Shown here one piece after another: positions 43,893 through 53,039 of a DNA stretch of 64,000 nt (positions are counted from its first letter, which is position 1; each line of letters opens with the position of its first letter). Made by a program: the position numbers and the translations under genes. The notes under the pieces were generated by a model, which was not told the DNA's origin, did not search any database, and saw only the letters and a program-made list of their open reading frames with translations. The stretch comes from Sphingomonas sp. LC-1 (GTDB lineage: Bacteria > Pseudomonadota > Alphaproteobacteria > Sphingomonadales > Sphingomonadaceae), in NCBI RefSeq assembly GCF_025371035.1, contig NZ_JANZXB010000006.1:62001-126000 (forward strand). Direction: 5' to 3'.

Positions 43893-44347
43893 CCCGCCGC
43901 CTTGCGCCCCCGCACGATCGCCGCCGCGCCCGCCAGCACGGCGGCGTCTTCGGCAAAGCCCGTCTTCGTCTGGCCATAGCGCCCGAGCGCTGCCATGCGG
44001 CCGCGCCAGCCGGGATAGGAGGCGACCACCGCCGTCACGCCGCCGATTGCCGCGCCCAGCCAGCGGTTCTTGGGGCTGGCCAGCGCCGCGCCCGCGATGG
44101 CGGAGGTGGTGAAGCGCGCCGCCAAGCCGATGGGGACGATCCGGTCGGGCGCGGTCTTCTGCTTGTCGCCGGCCATCTCGCCGATCGCGAGGGCCAGCGT
44201 TCCCGCCGCGACGAAGGGATTGCCCAGCCAACGCAACACCCCCTTGCCCAGCGGCAATTCGCCCCGCGCCGCCGCGATCGACACGGCGGCAAGCGGAGTC
44301 ATCGCCCGCTGCCCGCCGACCAGACCCATTTTGAACGATGCGAGCAT
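43889..44347 (-). CDS. Small membrane protein, DUF4126-like
   Basis: 152 residues from the ATG at 44347 (GAGG upstream). Several hydrophobic stretches: GLVGGQRAMTPLAAVSIAAA, NPFVAAGTLALAIGEMAGD, FTTSAIAGAALASP and WLGAAIGGVTAVVASYPG. The opening GxxGGxRAMTPLAAVS resembles DUF4126 membrane proteins, whose function is unknown. It converges with the GNAT gene and stands alone. Confidence 0.7.
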   Translation of the reverse strand: MLASFKMGLVGGQRAMTPLAAVSIAAARGELPLGKGVLRWLGNPFVAAGTLALAIGEMAGDKQKTAPDRIVPIGLAARFTTSAIAGAALASPKNRWLGAAIGGVTAVVASYPGWRGRMAALGRYGQTKTGFAEDAAVLAGAAAIVRGRKAAG

Positions 44348-44470
44348 GACGTTACCTCTTGGATGGGGGGAGAAACTGGTCGCCACAACGCCTGCGCTGG
44401 CGCAAAGGGTTCCTTACCCGCTGGCCAGGCCCCCTTCCCCACCCACCCCCGGCTGCGCCATGGTGGCGGC

Positions 44471-44668
44471 ATGATCCGCTTTCTTCTGACCGCCGCGCTG
44501 CTGTCGCTCGCCGCCTGTTCCTCCAGCGACCAGCCCACGGGGCTCAGCGCCGAGGAGAACCGCCAGTTGAACGAGGCCGCCGCGATGCTCGACGCCAATG
44601 CGGTCGATCTGAACGCGATGGCCCCTTCGGGCGTTGATGAGGAAATAACCACCGACAATGAAAGCTGA
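44471..44668 (+). CDS. Small lipoprotein
   Basis: 65 residues. A short signal with lipobox LAAC (MIRFLLTAALLSLAAC) is followed by serines and an acidic tail (SAEENRQLNEAAAMLDANAVDL). The lipid-anchored mature part would be about 50 residues. The stop lies six bases before the aldo/keto reductase start, so both may be one operon. Function unknown. Confidence 0.7.
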   Translation: MIRFLLTAALLSLAACSSSDQPTGLSAEENRQLNEAAAMLDANAVDLNAMAPSGVDEEITTDNES

Positions 44669-44674
44669 TCGTCC

Positions 44675-45631
44675 ATGACCGATATGCCGCTCCGCCGCCT
44701 GGGCTCGACCGACCTGATGATCGCGCCGCTGGTACTGGGCGGCAATGTCTTCGGCTGGACGGCGGACCGGGCGGCGAGCTTCGCTGTGCTGGATGCCTTT
44801 GTCGATCAAGGCGGTACGATGATCGATACGGCGGATGTCTATTCCGCCTGGGTCGAGGGCCATCGCGGCGGCGAGTCCGAGACGAAGATCGGCGAATGGC
44901 TGAAGGCCAGCGGCAAGCGCGACCGGATATTGATCGCGACCAAGGTCGGCATGCTGCCCGGCGAAGGTGGCGAGAAGCTGGCCCCCGCCCGGATCGTGGC
45001 GGCGGCGGAGGCCTCGCTCCAGCGGCTCGGCACCGATCGCATCGACCTGTATTTCGCGCATCAAGATGACGAGGATCAGCCGCAGGAGGCGGTGATGGAG
45101 GCCTTTGCCAAGCTGGTCGAGGCGGGCAAGGTGCGGGTCATCGGCGCGTCCAACTTCCATGCGGCGCGGTTGAAGTCGGCCAACGACGCGGCGCGCGCAG
45201 CCGGCCTGCCCCGCTATCACGTCCTCCAACCCGAATATAATTTGGTCAGCCGCCACAAGTTCGAGGGCGAGCTGCAAGATTATTGCGTGACCGAAAATAT
45301 CGGGGTTGTCCCCTATTACGGTCTCGCCGCCGGGTTCCTGACCGGCAAATATCGCAGCGACGCCGACCTGTCGCAAAGCGTGCGCGGTGCCCGAATGGGC
45401 GAGTTGCTGCACGGCAAGGGCGGCGCGGTACTCGCCGCACTCGACCAGGTGGCGGACGAAACAGGCGCGACCCAGGCGCAGGTGGCGCTGGCCTGGCTGA
45501 TGGCGCAAGAAGGCGTGACCGCTCCCATCGCCAGCGCGACCGGCGTGGAGCAACTCTCCGAACTCATGCCGGCGATGAGGCTGAATCTAAGCAAGGAGCA
45601 GGTCGGGCGACTGGATGATAGCGGCACCTGA
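44675..45631 (+). CDS. Aldo/keto reductase
   Basis: 318 residues. The catalytic tetrad is visible: aspartate and tyrosine in MIDTADVYS, lysine in IATKVGM, histidine in LYFAHQDD. It has VIGASNFHAARL and the NADPH-binding C-terminal part APIASATGVEQLSELMPAM. The ADVYSAWVEGHRGGESE insert is typical of the YajO/AKR-like group acting on small carbonyls or sugars. It follows the small lipoprotein gene by six bases. Confidence 0.92.
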   Translation: MTDMPLRRLGSTDLMIAPLVLGGNVFGWTADRAASFAVLDAFVDQGGTMIDTADVYSAWVEGHRGGESETKIGEWLKASGKRDRILIATKVGMLPGEGGEKLAPARIVAAAEASLQRLGTDRIDLYFAHQDDEDQPQEAVMEAFAKLVEAGKVRVIGASNFHAARLKSANDAARAAGLPRYHVLQPEYNLVSRHKFEGELQDYCVTENIGVVPYYGLAAGFLTGKYRSDADLSQSVRGARMGELLHGKGGAVLAALDQVADETGATQAQVALAWLMAQEGVTAPIASATGVEQLSELMPAMRLNLSKEQVGRLDDSGT

Positions 45632-45703
45632 ACGGCTCGAAACAGTCTATTGATATACATCAGTTTTGGAACGCGTCGTGCAACCGGGATTTATATCCCA
45701 TCT

Positions 45704-46099
45704 ATGACGCGTCCTCCCCCGACCATCTTGATCGTCGAAGATCAGCCGCTCCTGCTGATCCATGTCCAGTTTGCGCTGGAGGATGCGGGTTATGTCGTGA
45801 TCCAGGCGGCCAGCGCCGATGACGCCCTGGTCGCCCTGAAGCGGCATCCGGAGATTCAGGCGGTGTTTACCGATGTCGCCATGCCGGGCACGCTCGACGG
45901 AGCCGCCCTGGCGGTATGCGTCCACGAGTCGCATCCGCATGTCGCGGTTCTGGTCACGTCGGGCGACCAGACCTACCTTCCCGATGGCTTGCCCGAAGGC
46001 GTGCACTTCATTCCCAAACCCTATAGCGCACGCGACATTATCGCTCTGTTGACGCAGAAACTGGCGGAGAGCGGCGACGATCGTCAGGCGGCCTCCTGA
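45704..46099 (+). CDS. Stand-alone receiver-domain response regulator
   Basis: 131 residues from the ATG at 45704. One CheY-like domain: acidic pair in ILIVEDQP, phosphoryl-accepting aspartate in VFTDVAMPGTLDG, conserved serine in VLVTSGDQ and lysine in HFIPKPYSARD. No output domain, so it acts by protein contact or phosphotransfer. There is no Shine-Dalgarno; a small GGGAT-TTAT-ATCCC palindrome (45686-45699) sits directly before the ATG. The 3' end overlaps the convergent GGDEF-EAL gene by 16 bases. Confidence 0.88.
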   Translation: MTRPPPTILIVEDQPLLLIHVQFALEDAGYVVIQAASADDALVALKRHPEIQAVFTDVAMPGTLDGAALAVCVHESHPHVAVLVTSGDQTYLPDGLPEGVHFIPKPYSARDIIALLTQKLAESGDDRQAAS

Positions 46100-48135
46100 T
46101 GATCGGTCATCGGACGGCCGATCAGATAGCCTTGAATCTGATCGCATCCCATTTCGCATAGCATCCGATGTTGCGCCTCCGTCTCCACCCCCTCGGCAAC
46201 GATCGGGATATTCAGGCTGCGCCCCAGCCCGATCGAGGCGCGGACGATCGATAGAGCGGGGCCATGCTGCCCCATCGCGCTGGTGAAGCTGCGGTCGATC
46301 TTGATCTTGTCGAACGAAAATTGCTGCAGGCTGCTGAGCGAGGAATAGCCGGTGCCGAAATCGTCCATGACGATGCGCAGGCCGGCCGCGCGCAACTGGC
46401 TGAGGTTGGCGGTCGCGGTTTCCCGGTGGTCGATCAGTACCCCTTCGGTCACCTCCACTTCGATCCGGCGCGGGTCGATACCCTGCCCCGTGATCGTCGA
46501 CAGCATTCGCGTGGCAAGATGTGGGTCGCGCAACTGGACCGGCGACAGGTTGACCGCCATCATCCAGTGCGATGGCCATTGGCGAAGGGCGTGCAAGGCG
46601 TTGAGGAACAGCCGCTGGCCGATCTCGACGATCAGGCCGCTTTCTTCGGCGATGGGGATGAAGATGTCGGGTCTGATCGGCCCGAGCACCGGGTGGGTCC
46701 AGCGGGCGAGCGCTTCCTGCCCGATGATCGCACGCGTCGCGCAATCGGCGATGGGCTGGAACGCCAGCGTGATGTCACCGCGTGCGCCCGCGTCGCGCAG
46801 CTCATGTGCCAGCCAGTTCCGCTGGCGGCGTTCCTCGTCCATCGCGGCGTCGTAATGGCTGGCACGGTGGCGGCCATCGGCCTTCGCCCGGTAGAGCGCG
46901 ATGTCGGCACAGGCATGGAGTTCGTCGCTCTCGACGCCGTGCCGCTGCGACAGGGCGATGCCGATGCTTAGGCGAATGGCGGGGCTGTCGCGGTCGGCGG
47001 CGATGATCGCGAAGATGCGGTCGACCAGCGCGGAGGCATCCTCTTCGTCGGGCCGCAGATGATGGACGATGGCGAACTCGTCGCCACCGATCCGGGCGAC
47101 AACATCGTCTTCGCGCACCGCCGCCATCAGCACCGCACTGGCCCGTTGGAGCATGGCATCGCCACGCGCATGGCCCAGCGTGTCGTTCACCCCCTTGAAC
47201 CCGTCCAGATCGATGGCGAGCAGCGCGATTCGTTTCCCGGCCTGCAACGCACTGGCCAGCCGTTCGCCGAAGACGACGCGGTTGGCCAGCCCGGTCAGGC
47301 TGTCGTGATGCGCCAGATATTCGACCTGACGCTGAATGCGTTCGCGCTCTTCCGCGGCGCGCGACAGGGCCTGAAGACCGCGCGCCAACTCGCCCAGTTC
47401 GTCGGCCCGCCGGGTCGAGCACAGTCGGGGAAGCGCATGGCCCACACTCATCGCACGGACGGCCGCGACCATCGCCATCAACGGCTGCATGATCCGCCAG
47501 CGCAGCCACAGGAACAGCCCGCCGACCAGGATCAGCATATATCCGGCGGCCAGCGCCATCTGGACGAGCGCACGCCTGGTCAGCGCCTCGACCTGTATGG
47601 CACGCGCGTCCAGTTCCGCCCGCAGGGCCTGGCGGAGAATGTCCCGGCGGGCCTGCAACGTCTGCGAAGCCCGCTCGAAGACACGTATGGCGGCGGCGAC
47701 GTTCGTCGGCTGTTTCTGCGCCTGCCGGATCAGGTCCATGGCCGCGCGAACGAAGCGGCGTTCGGCCAGGCGCACCTGCTTCTCGGGCGCCCGGACGCGC
47801 TCGGGCAGCGTTTCATCGACGACCATCGACTTGCCGATTTGGCCCAGTATCGCGCGTCGTACCCGGTCTCGCTGCATGGTCGATACCGATCCCGGCCACT
47901 CCTCACGCGCCGCGATGGTCAGGATGGACCCGCGCAACTGGAGTAGACTGGCCTCCTTGGCGGCATAGCCCTCCAGCGTGACCGTGATCCGGCGGCTGGT
48001 ATCGATCATCGACAGCAATTGCCGGTTGAACATCCAACTCACCGCGCTCAGCGCCATGAAAATGGAGAAGACAGCCGTCAACATCGCGGCAAAGCAGAAT
48101 TCGATCGACCGCAACCGGCGTGTGAACCACCTCAT
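46084..48135 (-). CDS. Membrane GGDEF-EAL cyclic-di-GMP enzyme
   Basis: About 683 residues from the ATG at 48135; longer starts would run into the upstream gene. Two membrane helices (about 15-35 and 185-205) frame a periplasmic sensor region. A HAMP-like linker follows, then a diguanylate cyclase domain with intact ARIGGDEF and an RxxD inhibition site (REDD) five residues before it. The phosphodiesterase domain has GQEALARW, RIEVEVTEGVL, DDFGTGYSSLS and IAEGVE-like VAEGVETEAQ. Both sites look active, so it may make or break cyclic-di-GMP. This second messenger commonly controls large adhesins such as the one in this window. Confidence 0.9.
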   Translation of the reverse strand: MRWFTRRLRSIEFCFAAMLTAVFSIFMALSAVSWMFNRQLLSMIDTSRRITVTLEGYAAKEASLLQLRGSILTIAAREEWPGSVSTMQRDRVRRAILGQIGKSMVVDETLPERVRAPEKQVRLAERRFVRAAMDLIRQAQKQPTNVAAAIRVFERASQTLQARRDILRQALRAELDARAIQVEALTRRALVQMALAAGYMLILVGGLFLWLRWRIMQPLMAMVAAVRAMSVGHALPRLCSTRRADELGELARGLQALSRAAEERERIQRQVEYLAHHDSLTGLANRVVFGERLASALQAGKRIALLAIDLDGFKGVNDTLGHARGDAMLQRASAVLMAAVREDDVVARIGGDEFAIVHHLRPDEEDASALVDRIFAIIAADRDSPAIRLSIGIALSQRHGVESDELHACADIALYRAKADGRHRASHYDAAMDEERRQRNWLAHELRDAGARGDITLAFQPIADCATRAIIGQEALARWTHPVLGPIRPDIFIPIAEESGLIVEIGQRLFLNALHALRQWPSHWMMAVNLSPVQLRDPHLATRMLSTITGQGIDPRRIEVEVTEGVLIDHRETATANLSQLRAAGLRIVMDDFGTGYSSLSSLQQFSFDKIKIDRSFTSAMGQHGPALSIVRASIGLGRSLNIPIVAEGVETEAQHRMLCEMGCDQIQGYLIGRPMTDHQEAA

Positions 48136-48184
48136 GCGCAATTGATATATGTTACTTCCTAGCTTTTCGTGAAAGCACGAGGCT

Positions 48185-49579
48185 TTAGTCGTCTGCAAAA
48201 ACCAGGGCGTTGAGCGGTCGTTCGCGCTCATGCACCTGCATCGCGCGCCCGATCGGAGGGTGGGAACGTTGCGGGCAATCCGCACGCGGGCAGCGGCGGC
48301 ATCCCGGCCCGATCGGCACCGCCTCCCCCTCGGGATCGCATCCGCGCGCCGACGCGAGATGGCGTGCCAGCCCCGCCTCCAAGCCGAGAATGACCGCGAA
48401 GCTCGCTTCTACGCCCCTCACCGACGCGCCAGCGCGCCGCTCGGCGCGGACCAGGGTGACGAAGCACGTATCGTCTGGCATCGCCACCGCCTGAAACAGG
48501 CTGTCCCCCCGCCGCGCGAACGATCCGAAGACGTTCCAGAGCGGGCATAGACTCTCAGCCTCGACCAGCGCGGCCTGGGCCATGCCAGCGAAGCGTTTCG
48601 ACACCTGGCCCGCCCGGTCGATCCGCATCAGGAAAAAGGGCAGACCCCGCGCGCCGACGCGGTTCATCGTGGTCAGACGGTGCGCCAATTGCTCGAACGA
48701 CACGCCAAAGCGTCGCTGGAGGATGGCCGTGTCATAGCTGGTCGCCTCGCACGCCCGCAGAAAACGGGCATAGGGCATGGCCAAGGCCGCGGCGAAATAC
48801 TGCGCCAGGTAACGCCGGAACAGCCGCTCCGCGATCCGATCGCCAAAGGCCGCGCCGCGGACCAGCGCCTCGATCTCGGCGCGCGCTTCCCATTGCCCCA
48901 ATTGCACCGCCAGCGCGAAGACCCGCGCCGGCGCCTCCAGCAGTTCGGACAATTGCAACTGACGCGCGTGAAGGTCCATCCGGACGAGGCGATCGGGCAG
49001 GATGTCGACCGGCAGCACGCGGATGGTCAGCGCGTGGCGAGTGCGCAACCGCTCTGCCAGCGCGCCGTACAGATCGCCCGCCGCGATCCGCAACTCATCG
49101 GCCAAGCCTTCCGCCATCGCATCGAGATCGGGGAAGTGGTTGCGCCATCGCTCGATCTCGCGCCGGACGAGCGTGGTCGGGTCCGGGCTCGCGCTTCGCT
49201 CGCCAGTCTCGCCACTTCCACCGCCCCACCGGTCGAAGGCGCGCGCAAAGGCCTCCGCGCCTCCCGGCGCGGCCGCCAGCCATTCCTCCAATTCGCTACG
49301 GTCGATTTCCAGATCGGCGAACATCGGATCGGCCAGCCGCCGCCGCATCGCCGCCGCCCCGCCACCCGGTGCGTCCGTGGTCAAGCTGCGCGGATCGAAA
49401 TCGAACGCCTCGACCAGTCGGACGAGCAGCATGGAGGAGACAGGCCGCTGGTTCCGCTCGATCAGGTTCAGATAGCTGGGCGAGATATCCAGCATCTCGG
49501 CCATTGCGGCCTGCGATAGCCCGTGCTGCCGCCGCACCCGTCGGACCGCATGGCCCGCAATCAGCTTGGCTCCACCCAT
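48185..49579 (-). CDS. ScfR/RamB-type XRE regulator of acetate or short-chain acyl metabolism
   Basis: 464 residues. N-terminal XRE helix-turn-helix (VRRVRRQHGLSQAAMAEML, ISPSYLNLIERNQRPVS), then DLYGALAERL and a region resembling the IrrE N-terminal-like domain. The C-terminal domain ends in the cysteine motif CRRCPRADCPQRSHPPIGRA typical of the short-chain fatty-acyl regulator group. Related RamB and MccR proteins control glyoxylate or methylcitrate genes by sensing acyl-CoA. It is divergent from aceA with 193 bases between, and two TTTGTAAAG-type sites lie in that interval. It probably regulates aceA and itself. Confidence 0.88.
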   Translation of the reverse strand: MGGAKLIAGHAVRRVRRQHGLSQAAMAEMLDISPSYLNLIERNQRPVSSMLLVRLVEAFDFDPRSLTTDAPGGGAAAMRRRLADPMFADLEIDRSELEEWLAAAPGGAEAFARAFDRWGGGSGETGERSASPDPTTLVRREIERWRNHFPDLDAMAEGLADELRIAAGDLYGALAERLRTRHALTIRVLPVDILPDRLVRMDLHARQLQLSELLEAPARVFALAVQLGQWEARAEIEALVRGAAFGDRIAERLFRRYLAQYFAAALAMPYARFLRACEATSYDTAILQRRFGVSFEQLAHRLTTMNRVGARGLPFFLMRIDRAGQVSKRFAGMAQAALVEAESLCPLWNVFGSFARRGDSLFQAVAMPDDTCFVTLVRAERRAGASVRGVEASFAVILGLEAGLARHLASARGCDPEGEAVPIGPGCRRCPRADCPQRSHPPIGRAMQVHERERPLNALVFADD

Positions 49580-49637
49580 TGCCGCTCTCCATCGCCTTTT
49601 TCCGGGAGGGTGAAGCGACCCAGGCAGCCTGTCAATT

Positions 49638-49647
49638 CTTTACAAAG
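49638..49647. promoter_or_regulatory. Candidate operator 1, regulator side
   Basis: CTTTACAAAG, whose complement contains TTTGTAAAG. The same nine bases recur beside aceA at 49754-49764. RamB-type regulators are known to bind short A/T-rich TTTGCAAA-like sites. It lies 58 bases upstream of the regulator ATG. Confidence 0.4.
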
Positions 49648-49753
49648 ATACAATCGCGGGCACCCGTGATGCCGACCGCAAGACGCCGATATGGAAGCCC
49701 AATCCATTCTCCATGACGGCAAAGTGCGTCACGAAAGGACGTCAATAACCGAG

Positions 49754-49764
49754 CTTTTGTAAAG
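49754..49764. promoter_or_regulatory. Candidate operator 2, overlapping the aceA ribosome site
   Basis: CTTTTGTAAAG shares TTTGTAAAG with the site at 49638-49647 on the opposite strand. Its last bases form the AAAGGA ribosome-binding site of aceA, 6 bases before the ATG, so a protein bound here would be very close to the start. Confidence 0.35.
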
Positions 49765-49772
49765 GACGCTGT

Positions 49773-51050
49773 ATGACCGGCTTTCCAGACCTCGTGCCCG
49801 CGCCCGCCGGTCGTTTCGACGGCATCGCCCGGCCCTACACCCCGGCGGACGTCGCGCGGTTGCGCGGTTCGATCACCGTCGAACATACGCTGGCGCGGCG
49901 CGGGGCGCTGAAATTATGGGACCTCCTCAAAACTGAGGATTATGTCCATGCGCTGGGCGCGCTGTCGGGCAATCAGGCGATGCAGATGGTCCGTGCCGGG
50001 CTGAAGGCCATTTACCTGTCGGGCTGGCAAGTGGCGGCGGACGCCAATACCGCTGGGCAGATGTATCCCGACCAGTCGCTCTACCCCGCCAATGCCGGTC
50101 CCGAGCTGGCGCGGCGGATCAACGCGACACTGGCGCGCGCCGACCAGATCGAACATGCGGAAGGCGGCGCGACGCGCGACTGGTTCGCCCCCATCGTCGC
50201 CGACGCTGAGGCCGGGTTCGGCGGCCCGCTCAACTGCTACGAAATCATGAAGTCCTATATCGCGGCGGGCGCGGCGGGCGTGCATTTCGAAGATCAGCTG
50301 GCGTCGGAGAAGAAGTGCGGCCATCTGGGTGGCAAGGTGCTGATCCCGACATCGGCGCATATCCGCAATCTGAACGCGGCACGGCTGGCGGCGGATGTGG
50401 CGGGAGTTCCGACCGTCATCTGCGCGCGCACCGATGCCGAAAGCGCCCGGCTGATCACCTCGGACGTGGACGAACGCGACCGGGCCTTCCTGACCGGCGA
50501 GCGGACGGCCGAGGGCTTTTTCCGCCTGAAACCGGGCACTGGCGTCGACCATTGCATCCAGCGCGGTCTGGCCTTCGCCCCGCATGCCGACCTGTTGTGG
50601 TGGGAAACCTCGCATCCGGACCTGACCGATGCCCGCCGCTTCGCCGAGGCGATCCGGCGCGAATATCCGGACAAGATGCTGGCCTATAACTGCTCGCCCA
50701 GCTTCAACTGGGAGAAGAATCTCGATCGCGACGACATCGCCCGGTTCCAGCGGGAGATCGGCGCCATGGGTTACAAGTTCCAGTTCGTCACGCTCGCGGG
50801 GTTCCACCAGTTGAACTATGGCATGTTCGAGCTGGCACGCGGTTATCGCGATCGCGGCATGACGGCCTATTCCGAACTGCAACAGGCCGAGTTCGCCGCC
50901 GAGCCTTATGGCTACACCGCGACGCGCCATCAGCGCGAGGTAGGGACCGGCTATTTCGACCTGGTCGCACAGCTGGTCGCGGGCGGCGACAGTTCGACCA
51001 CTGCGCTGGCCCATTCGACCGAAGCCGCCCAATTCGTCCAGGCCGCCTGA
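49773..51050 (+). CDS. aceA: Isocitrate lyase
   Basis: 425 residues, the usual length of proteobacterial isocitrate lyase. Splits isocitrate into succinate and glyoxylate, the first step of the glyoxylate shunt, in the cytoplasm. Motifs: [34 protein letters not shown], the catalytic cysteine in [22 protein letters not shown]-like [11 protein letters not shown] and [13 protein letters not shown]. The ATG has AAAGGA 6 bases upstream. The divergent ScfR-type gene should control it, and a 52-residue gene follows before a terminator. Confidence 0.97.
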   Translation: MTGFPDLVPAPAGRFDGIARPYTPADVARLRGSITVEHTLARRGALKLWDLLKTEDYVHALGALSGNQAMQMVRAGLKAIYLSGWQVAADANTAGQMYPDQSLYPANAGPELARRINATLARADQIEHAEGGATRDWFAPIVADAEAGFGGPLNCYEIMKSYIAAGAAGVHFEDQLASEKKCGHLGGKVLIPTSAHIRNLNAARLAADVAGVPTVICARTDAESARLITSDVDERDRAFLTGERTAEGFFRLKPGTGVDHCIQRGLAFAPHADLLWWETSHPDLTDARRFAEAIRREYPDKMLAYNCSPSFNWEKNLDRDDIARFQREIGAMGYKFQFVTLAGFHQLNYGMFELARGYRDRGMTAYSELQQAEFAAEPYGYTATRHQREVGTGYFDLVAQLVAGGDSSTTALAHSTEAAQFVQAA

Positions 51051-51069
51051 CCCACAAAGGAGAAATGCC

Positions 51070-51228
51070 ATGCCGACCGAACCGCAACGCAGCCGCGCCG
51101 TCTTCTCCACGGAGGATTTCGCGCTGTTGAAGGAAGCCCTTGCCGAACACGTCAAGCGCGTCGCCGACGATCCCCGCTCGATCAAATTCGCGCATCTCTA
51201 CCATCGGCTGGGCCGCATCGCGTCCTGA
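51070..51228 (+). CDS. 52-residue conserved-type small protein after aceA
   Basis: The ATG at 51070 has a good AAAGGAG site 7 bases upstream; the ATG at 51065 lies in another frame. The product is MPTEPQRSRAVFSTEDF followed by LLKEALAEHVKRVAD and ends LYHRLGRIAS, a mostly helical basic protein without a membrane segment. It begins 19 bases after the aceA stop and precedes a strong terminator, so it shares the aceA message. Function unknown. Confidence 0.7.
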   Translation: MPTEPQRSRAVFSTEDFALLKEALAEHVKRVADDPRSIKFAHLYHRLGRIAS

Positions 51229-51330
51229 GAGTCGCGCTTCGGCCTTCGGCTGGACGGCGCTGGGCCACGAAGCCCTTCTCCGGTCGTGCCGATCAGGTCG
51301 AAGCCCCCTCTTCCTTGGGGAAGGAAGCGA

Positions 51331-51360
51331 CCCCGCCGGCGATCGTCGGCGGGGTTTGTT
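51331..51360 (+). terminator. Rho-independent terminator of the aceA operon
   Basis: CCCCGCCG, loop GCGATCGT, CGGCGGGG (perfect 8-base stem), then TTTGTT. It lies about 100 bases after the small gene that follows aceA. The remaining bases from 51229 to 51402 show no gene. Confidence 0.75.
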
Positions 51361-51402
51361 CGTGGCGCGGAACAAGCGCCACGGTCGCACGCTTAACCGC
51401 GC

Positions 51403-52362
51403 ATGCCCGAAACCGGCCTGACCGCGCGGATACGCGAGAATCTCGTCCTTTACGGCGCGCTCGCGGCCAATCTGGGCATTGCCGTCGCCAAGTTCATCGC
51501 GGCCGGGATCACCGGCTCCTCCTCGATGTTGACCGAGGGCGTCCACTCGGTGGTGGATAGCGGCAACCAGATCCTGCTGCTCTATGGCCAGAAGCGGGCG
51601 CGGCGCGCGCCCGATGCGGTCCATCCTTTCGGCTATGGACGCGAACTCTATTTCTGGGCGTTCGTCGTCGCGATCCTGATCTTCGCGCTGGGCGCGGGCA
51701 TCTCGATCTATGAAGGCTGGCTGCATATCCGCACGCCCGAGCCGCTCCGCGATCCGACGGTCAACTACGTCGTCCTCGCCATCGCCTTCGCGCTGGAGGG
51801 TGCGTCATGGACGATCGCGGTCCGCGAATTTTCGCGCGCGAAGGGCGATGGCGGCTGGTGGCAGGCGATCCATGAATCGAAGGACCCGGCAGGCTTCATC
51901 GTGCTGTTCGAGGACTCGGCGGCGCTGGCGGGACTGGTGATTGCGGGGCTGGGCGTGTGGCTGTCCCATGCGCTGGACGATCCGCGGATCGACGGGGTCG
52001 CCTCGATCCTAATCGGGCTGGTGCTGGGGCTGGTTGCGATCCTGTTGGCGCGCGAGGCCAAGGGGTTGCTGATCGGCGAGCGCGCCGAACCCAAGGTGGT
52101 GGAGACGATCCGCAGCATCGTCGCGTCGCGTCCGTGGATCACACGGGTCAACCATGTCCGCACCATCCATACCGCGCCCGACAGCATCTTCGCGGCGATC
52201 AGCGCCGATTTCGTCGACAGCCTGCCCATGGGAGAAGCTGAAACGCTGATCGAGATATTGGAGGATGACCTGCGACGCGCCGTCCCCAGCCTGTCCTCCA
52301 TCTATATCCGGCCCGAGAAACACGAAAATGCCGCTGCGCCCGTACCGTCCGCAACGCTATAA
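51403..52362 (+). CDS. Cation diffusion facilitator (CDF) transporter
   Basis: 319 residues. Membrane helices include LVLYGALAANLGIAVAKFIAA, the metal-site motif SSSMLTEGVHSVVDSGNQ (HSxxD), HPFGYGRELYFWAFVVAI, GFIVLFEDSAALAGLVIAG and IDGVASILIGLVLGLVAILL. A C-terminal cytoplasmic domain (LIGERAEPKVVETIRSI) follows. CDF proteins export divalent metals such as Zn2+, Co2+ or Fe2+ by proton antiport. The metal cannot be told. No operon partner is clear, although the next gene starts eight bases later. Confidence 0.9.
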   Translation: MPETGLTARIRENLVLYGALAANLGIAVAKFIAAGITGSSSMLTEGVHSVVDSGNQILLLYGQKRARRAPDAVHPFGYGRELYFWAFVVAILIFALGAGISIYEGWLHIRTPEPLRDPTVNYVVLAIAFALEGASWTIAVREFSRAKGDGGWWQAIHESKDPAGFIVLFEDSAALAGLVIAGLGVWLSHALDDPRIDGVASILIGLVLGLVAILLAREAKGLLIGERAEPKVVETIRSIVASRPWITRVNHVRTIHTAPDSIFAAISADFVDSLPMGEAETLIEILEDDLRRAVPSLSSIYIRPEKHENAAAPVPSATL

Positions 52363-52370
52363 GGACCGCC

Positions 52371-53039
52371 ATGACGAAGCTGACGCGACTCGCCATTGCC
52401 CTGTTTCTCTGGCTCGGCTGCGCCTTGCCCGCACAGGCGGCGGTGACGATCACCTTCTGGAGCCATGAACTGGGGAATAGTTTCCCCCATAGCTTCTTCA
52501 GCCTGCGCGGGACGGTCGATGCCACCGGCGCGCCGGTGGACGCCAATTACGGCTTTACCGCCAAGTCAATTTCGCCCGCCTTGCTGATGGGTACCGTCAA
52601 GGGTCGGCTGGACATCTCCAAACCCTTCTACGTTTCGACCAGCGACGCGCAATTCTCCTATGTGATGAGCGACGCGCAATATGCGGACATACTCGCGCTG
52701 ATCGCCGCCTGGGACGAGAAGACGGGGGATGCGCGTTACAATCTCAACAACCGCAACTGCGTGCATTTCGTGCAGGAGGCGGCGCGGCGGCTGGGGCTGG
52801 TCGGGCTGGACCATCCCGAATTGATGAAGAAGCCCCGTTCCTACCTCAAGGCCGTGGCGCAGGCCAATGCCGACCGGGTGACCGTCATCGGCCAGAACGG
52901 CAAGACCTATCTGGCGTCGCTGCCCCCGTTGCCGAGCGGAGCGGCGACGGCCACCGCCGCTTCGCCCGCCGCCCCGGCTCCCGTGGTTCAGGCCCCGGCG
53001 GCAGGCACGAGTTCGAGTATGTCGACCACCGACTCATAA
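52371..53039 (+). CDS. Secreted protein with permuted papain-like (His...Asn-Cys) motif
   Basis: 222 residues. A signal peptide ends at PAQA (MTKLTRLAIALFLWLGCALP). Motif order is SFPHSFFSLRG with a histidine near residue 42, then NLNNRNCVHFVQEAARRLG with a cysteine near residue 127. Histidine before cysteine is the arrangement of permuted papain-like proteins (PPPDE, LRAT types), so a peptidase, amidase or acyltransferase is possible. The last 40 residues are a low-complexity Ala/Pro/Thr/Ser tail. The gene starts eight bases after the CDF gene, and its end overlaps the convergent DUF4893 gene by 52 bases. Confidence 0.65.
   Translation: MTKLTRLAIALFLWLGCALPAQAAVTITFWSHELGNSFPHSFFSLRGTVDATGAPVDANYGFTAKSISPALLMGTVKGRLDISKPFYVSTSDAQFSYVMSDAQYADILALIAAWDEKTGDARYNLNNRNCVHFVQEAARRLGLVGLDHPELMKKPRSYLKAVAQANADRVTVIGQNGKTYLASLPPLPSGAATATAASPAAPAPVVQAPAAGTSSSMSTTDS

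Noticed and set aside
45668-45695. GGAAC as an EcfG-type stress promoter before the receiver gene
   Set aside because: No CGTT-like -10 at the required 16-18 base spacing.
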